Of a DNA stretch of 64,000 bases, positions 62,234 to 64,000 are shown piece after piece. The notes under the pieces were generated by a model that made no database searches, was not told the DNA's origin, and saw only the letters and a program-made list of their open reading frames with translations. The first letter of the stretch is position 1. Each line of letters starts with the position of its first letter. The stretch is from Clostridiales bacterium (GTDB lineage: Bacteria; Bacillota; Clostridia; UBA1381), in the NCBI GenBank assembly GCA_029219585.1, contig JAQXTR010000062.1:1-64000 (forward strand), in the 5' to 3' direction. A program made the position numbers and the translations under genes.

Positions 62234-63934
62234 ATGATAGAAATAAACAGTCTGACCCGCACATTCAGCGGTGAGATGATTCTTGACGGAATAAATCTGA
62301 ACATAGAGAAAGGATCTTTCACGGCAATTCTGGGAAGAAACGGTTCGGGAAAATCTACGCTTGCAAAGCATCTTAACGCCATCCTCATACCTGAGAACGG
62401 TGATGTTTTTGTTGACGGAATCAATACAAAGAATGAACAAAAAATATTCGATGTTCGCGAACGTGTGGGAATGGTATTCCAGAATCCCGAATCCCAGGCT
62501 GTCGCATCAATCGTTGAGGATGACACAGCCTTTGCTCCGGAAAACTTAGGTCTTTCTGAGGATGAAATTCTGCGCCGTGTTGAATACGCGCTTGATGCCG
62601 CCGGAATTTCACATCTGCGTCACAGAGCAATAAATACATTGTCCGGCGGGCAGAAGCAGCTTGCGGCAGTGTCGGGAATACTCGCAATGCGTCCGGAATA
62701 TATGGTGTTTGACGAGGGAACCTCAATGCTTGATCCGCTGGCAAGAAAGCGCATTATTGACTGCGTTATGCGGCTTAAAAATGAATTTGGAATAAGTATT
62801 ATATGGATAACACATTATATGGAGGAGGCAGCTGCCGCAGACCGCGTTATTGTACTGGATAACGGACATATTACAGCAGACGGCACACCCGCTGAAATTT
62901 TCTCGGATTACGAGCTGATTTCACACTCAGGGCTTGATATACCTCAATGCACCCGTCTTTGTCTTATGCTGAGAAAAAGCGGTCTGCATATTCCGTATAT
63001 TGCCCCGGATATAAACACATGCGCAAAACAGATTGCAAAATCGGTCAGCGGAAAATTCTCTCCTTCAGAGACTTTCTGCGAAACAAAGCCGCAATACAGA
63101 ATATCGCTGAAGAATATTTCATACTCCTATTCCTCACCCGCCGGCAGAACAGATGCCGTTTCACACATTACAGAGGATATAAGCACAGGAATTACGGCTG
63201 TAATAGGACGCACAGGAAGCGGAAAATCCACGCTTGCGGAAATCATCGCAGGTATAACCGAACCGGACAGCGGCTTCGTCACGATTGACGACAGACCGTT
63301 AAAGGAATGCACCAAAGAAATCGGTATGGTATTTCAAAATCCGGAATATCAGCTGTTTGCCGAAACGATATATGAAGATATAGCATACGGTCCTAAAAAT
63401 CTCGGACTGACCGGAAATGTGCTTGATGCTCGTGTAAAAGAGGCGGCAGAGCTGACAGGTCTTACGCAAAAACAGCTTGAAGCAGCCCCATATGAGCTTT
63501 CCGGCGGTCAGAAGCGTCTTGCGGCGCTTGCCGGAATTCTTGCAATGGAGCCGTCTGTTCTTGTTCTTGACGAGCCTGCAGCAGGGCTTGACCCTATCGG
63601 CAGACAGCATATATTTTCAATTCTTAATAAATTGAAACAAGTCCGACATAACATGACAATTATTTTTGTAACGCATTCTATGGAAGATGCCGCTCAATAT
63701 GCGGATGACATAATGGTTCTTTGTAACGGCAGCGCAGCCGCTCACGGAACACCTCATGAAATTTTTACAAACGAAAAACTGCTTGCCGAATGCGGGCTTG
63801 ACAGCCCCGAAATGTCAAAGCTCTCCTCCGCGCTCAGAAGCTTCGGAGCAGACATCGGTGCGGCGCTCACGGTGCAGGAGGCTCACAATGCGGTTATGAG
63901 TATTGCGAAGGGAGGCTCCGGTGATGCTTCGTGA
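62234..63934 (+). CDS. Fused EcfA1-EcfA2 ATPase of an energy-coupling-factor transporter
   Basis: A 566-residue double ABC ATPase. First domain: ILGRNGSGKSTLAKHLN, LSGGQKQLAAVSGIL and MVFDEGTSMLDPLARKR, the EcfA1 style. Second domain (from about residue 295): VIGRTGSGKSTLAEIIAG, LSGGQKRLAALAGIL and VLVLDEPAAGLDPIGRQ, the EcfA2 style. Each family usually makes two separate proteins. ATG at 62234 has AAGGTGA 9 nt upstream. ecfT overlaps the end. It powers vitamin or metal uptake via S components that are not in the window. Confidence 0.92.
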   Translation: MIEINSLTRTFSGEMILDGINLNIEKGSFTAILGRNGSGKSTLAKHLNAILIPENGDVFVDGINTKNEQKIFDVRERVGMVFQNPESQAVASIVEDDTAFAPENLGLSEDEILRRVEYALDAAGISHLRHRAINTLSGGQKQLAAVSGILAMRPEYMVFDEGTSMLDPLARKRIIDCVMRLKNEFGISIIWITHYMEEAAAADRVIVLDNGHITADGTPAEIFSDYELISHSGLDIPQCTRLCLMLRKSGLHIPYIAPDINTCAKQIAKSVSGKFSPSETFCETKPQYRISLKNISYSYSSPAGRTDAVSHITEDISTGITAVIGRTGSGKSTLAEIIAGITEPDSGFVTIDDRPLKECTKEIGMVFQNPEYQLFAETIYEDIAYGPKNLGLTGNVLDARVKEAAELTGLTQKQLEAAPYELSGGQKRLAALAGILAMEPSVLVLDEPAAGLDPIGRQHIFSILNKLKQVRHNMTIIFVTHSMEDAAQYADDIMVLCNGSAAAHGTPHEIFTNEKLLAECGLDSPEMSKLSSALRSFGADIGAALTVQEAHNAVMSIAKGGSGDAS

Positions 63935-64000
63935 TATTACCATAGGACGTTATATAAATACCCTCTCACCGCTGCACCGCGCAGATGCAAGAACAAAAAT
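63924..64000 (+). CDS. ecfT: EcfT transmembrane subunit, N-terminal fragment
   Basis: ATG at 63924 with GGAGG 8 nt upstream. The visible MLRDITIGRYINTLSPLHRA and the following DARTK match the start of EcfT proteins (MLRDITIGQY...LDPRTK). It overlaps the ATPase by 11 nt and runs off the window end. Confidence 0.85.
   Translation, partial: MLRDITIGRYINTLSPLHRADARTK

Noticed and set aside
62234-63934. Fused EcfA ATPase as an assembly artefact
   Set aside because: The frame is continuous, both domains are complete and different in type, and the linker lacks any start signal or ribosome site.

Overview
The window looks like one stretch of a low-to-moderate GC anaerobic Firmicute, most likely a gut-type member of Clostridia. 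The evidence is the dnaG-rpoD operon, spaced sigma-A promoters (TTGACA/TATAAT, mostly 17 bp) and strong AGGAGG ribosome sites, several TTG/GTG starts, SLH-domain surface proteins, an NfnAB-type bifurcating transhydrogenase, a flavodiiron protein with fused rubredoxin, a SpoVB/MurJ-type flippase, a GGGtGRT/NifU-like pair, and a Bacillus/Clostridium-type LexA box. I see no prophage, insertion sequence, CRISPR array or rRNA; four tRNA genes form a cluster near 15.6-16.0 kb. Species assignment is not possible by eye.

Layout. 0-2.7 kb: the end of a 4Fe-4S ferredoxin gene, a zinc-type macrodomain and a class M sirtuin (an ADP-ribosylation/reversal pair), then an NAD(P)-binding oxidoreductase behind a duplicated palindromic operator. 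2.7-14 kb, minus strand: ilvB-ilvN-ilvC (ilvC carries an in-frame TAA near its natural start), typA, a 29-residue membrane miniprotein, an SLH protein, tadA, argJ, a CorC-like protein, a YihY protein and a degenerate galactokinase homologue. 13.8-16 kb, plus strand: greA, a YkvI-like transporter and tRNA-Pro/Val/Thr/Tyr. 16-23 kb: a candidate small RNA, a stalk-domain surface protein, the GGGtGRT/NifU-like pair, nfnBA and a PduQ-like alcohol dehydrogenase.

23-31 kb, minus strand: one long unit dnaG-rpoD-prmA-(degenerate flavodiiron protein)-GNAT-azlC-azlD, and an isolated hisH-hisF pair. 31-39 kb: a two-component system (plus), then ridA-large glycosyltransferase-fumarase alpha-XRE regulator (minus). 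39-45 kb: leuA behind a leucine leader peptide and attenuator, a lipoprotein, malQ and a four-module flavodiiron protein. 45-54 kb, minus strand: mutS2-ybaK-DUF1015-nitrilase, an SLH protein with tandem repeats, and metY-cysK. 54-64 kb: a WalRK/PhoPR-like two-component system, a SpoVB-like flippase, aroA, an M18 aminopeptidase with a tatD-link radical SAM protein, an SOS-box promoter in front of a 49-residue membrane protein, and a fused EcfA1-EcfA2 ATPase followed by the start of ecfT.

Amino-acid synthesis is a recurring theme (ilvBNC, leuA, argJ, hisHF, metY-cysK, aroA, and the AzlCD branched-chain exporter). The least expected items are the SOS-controlled small membrane protein, the leuA attenuator, the nonsense codon in ilvC, the sirtuin/macrodomain/ferredoxin cluster, and two enzyme homologues (galactokinase, flavodiiron) that have lost their catalytic motifs.
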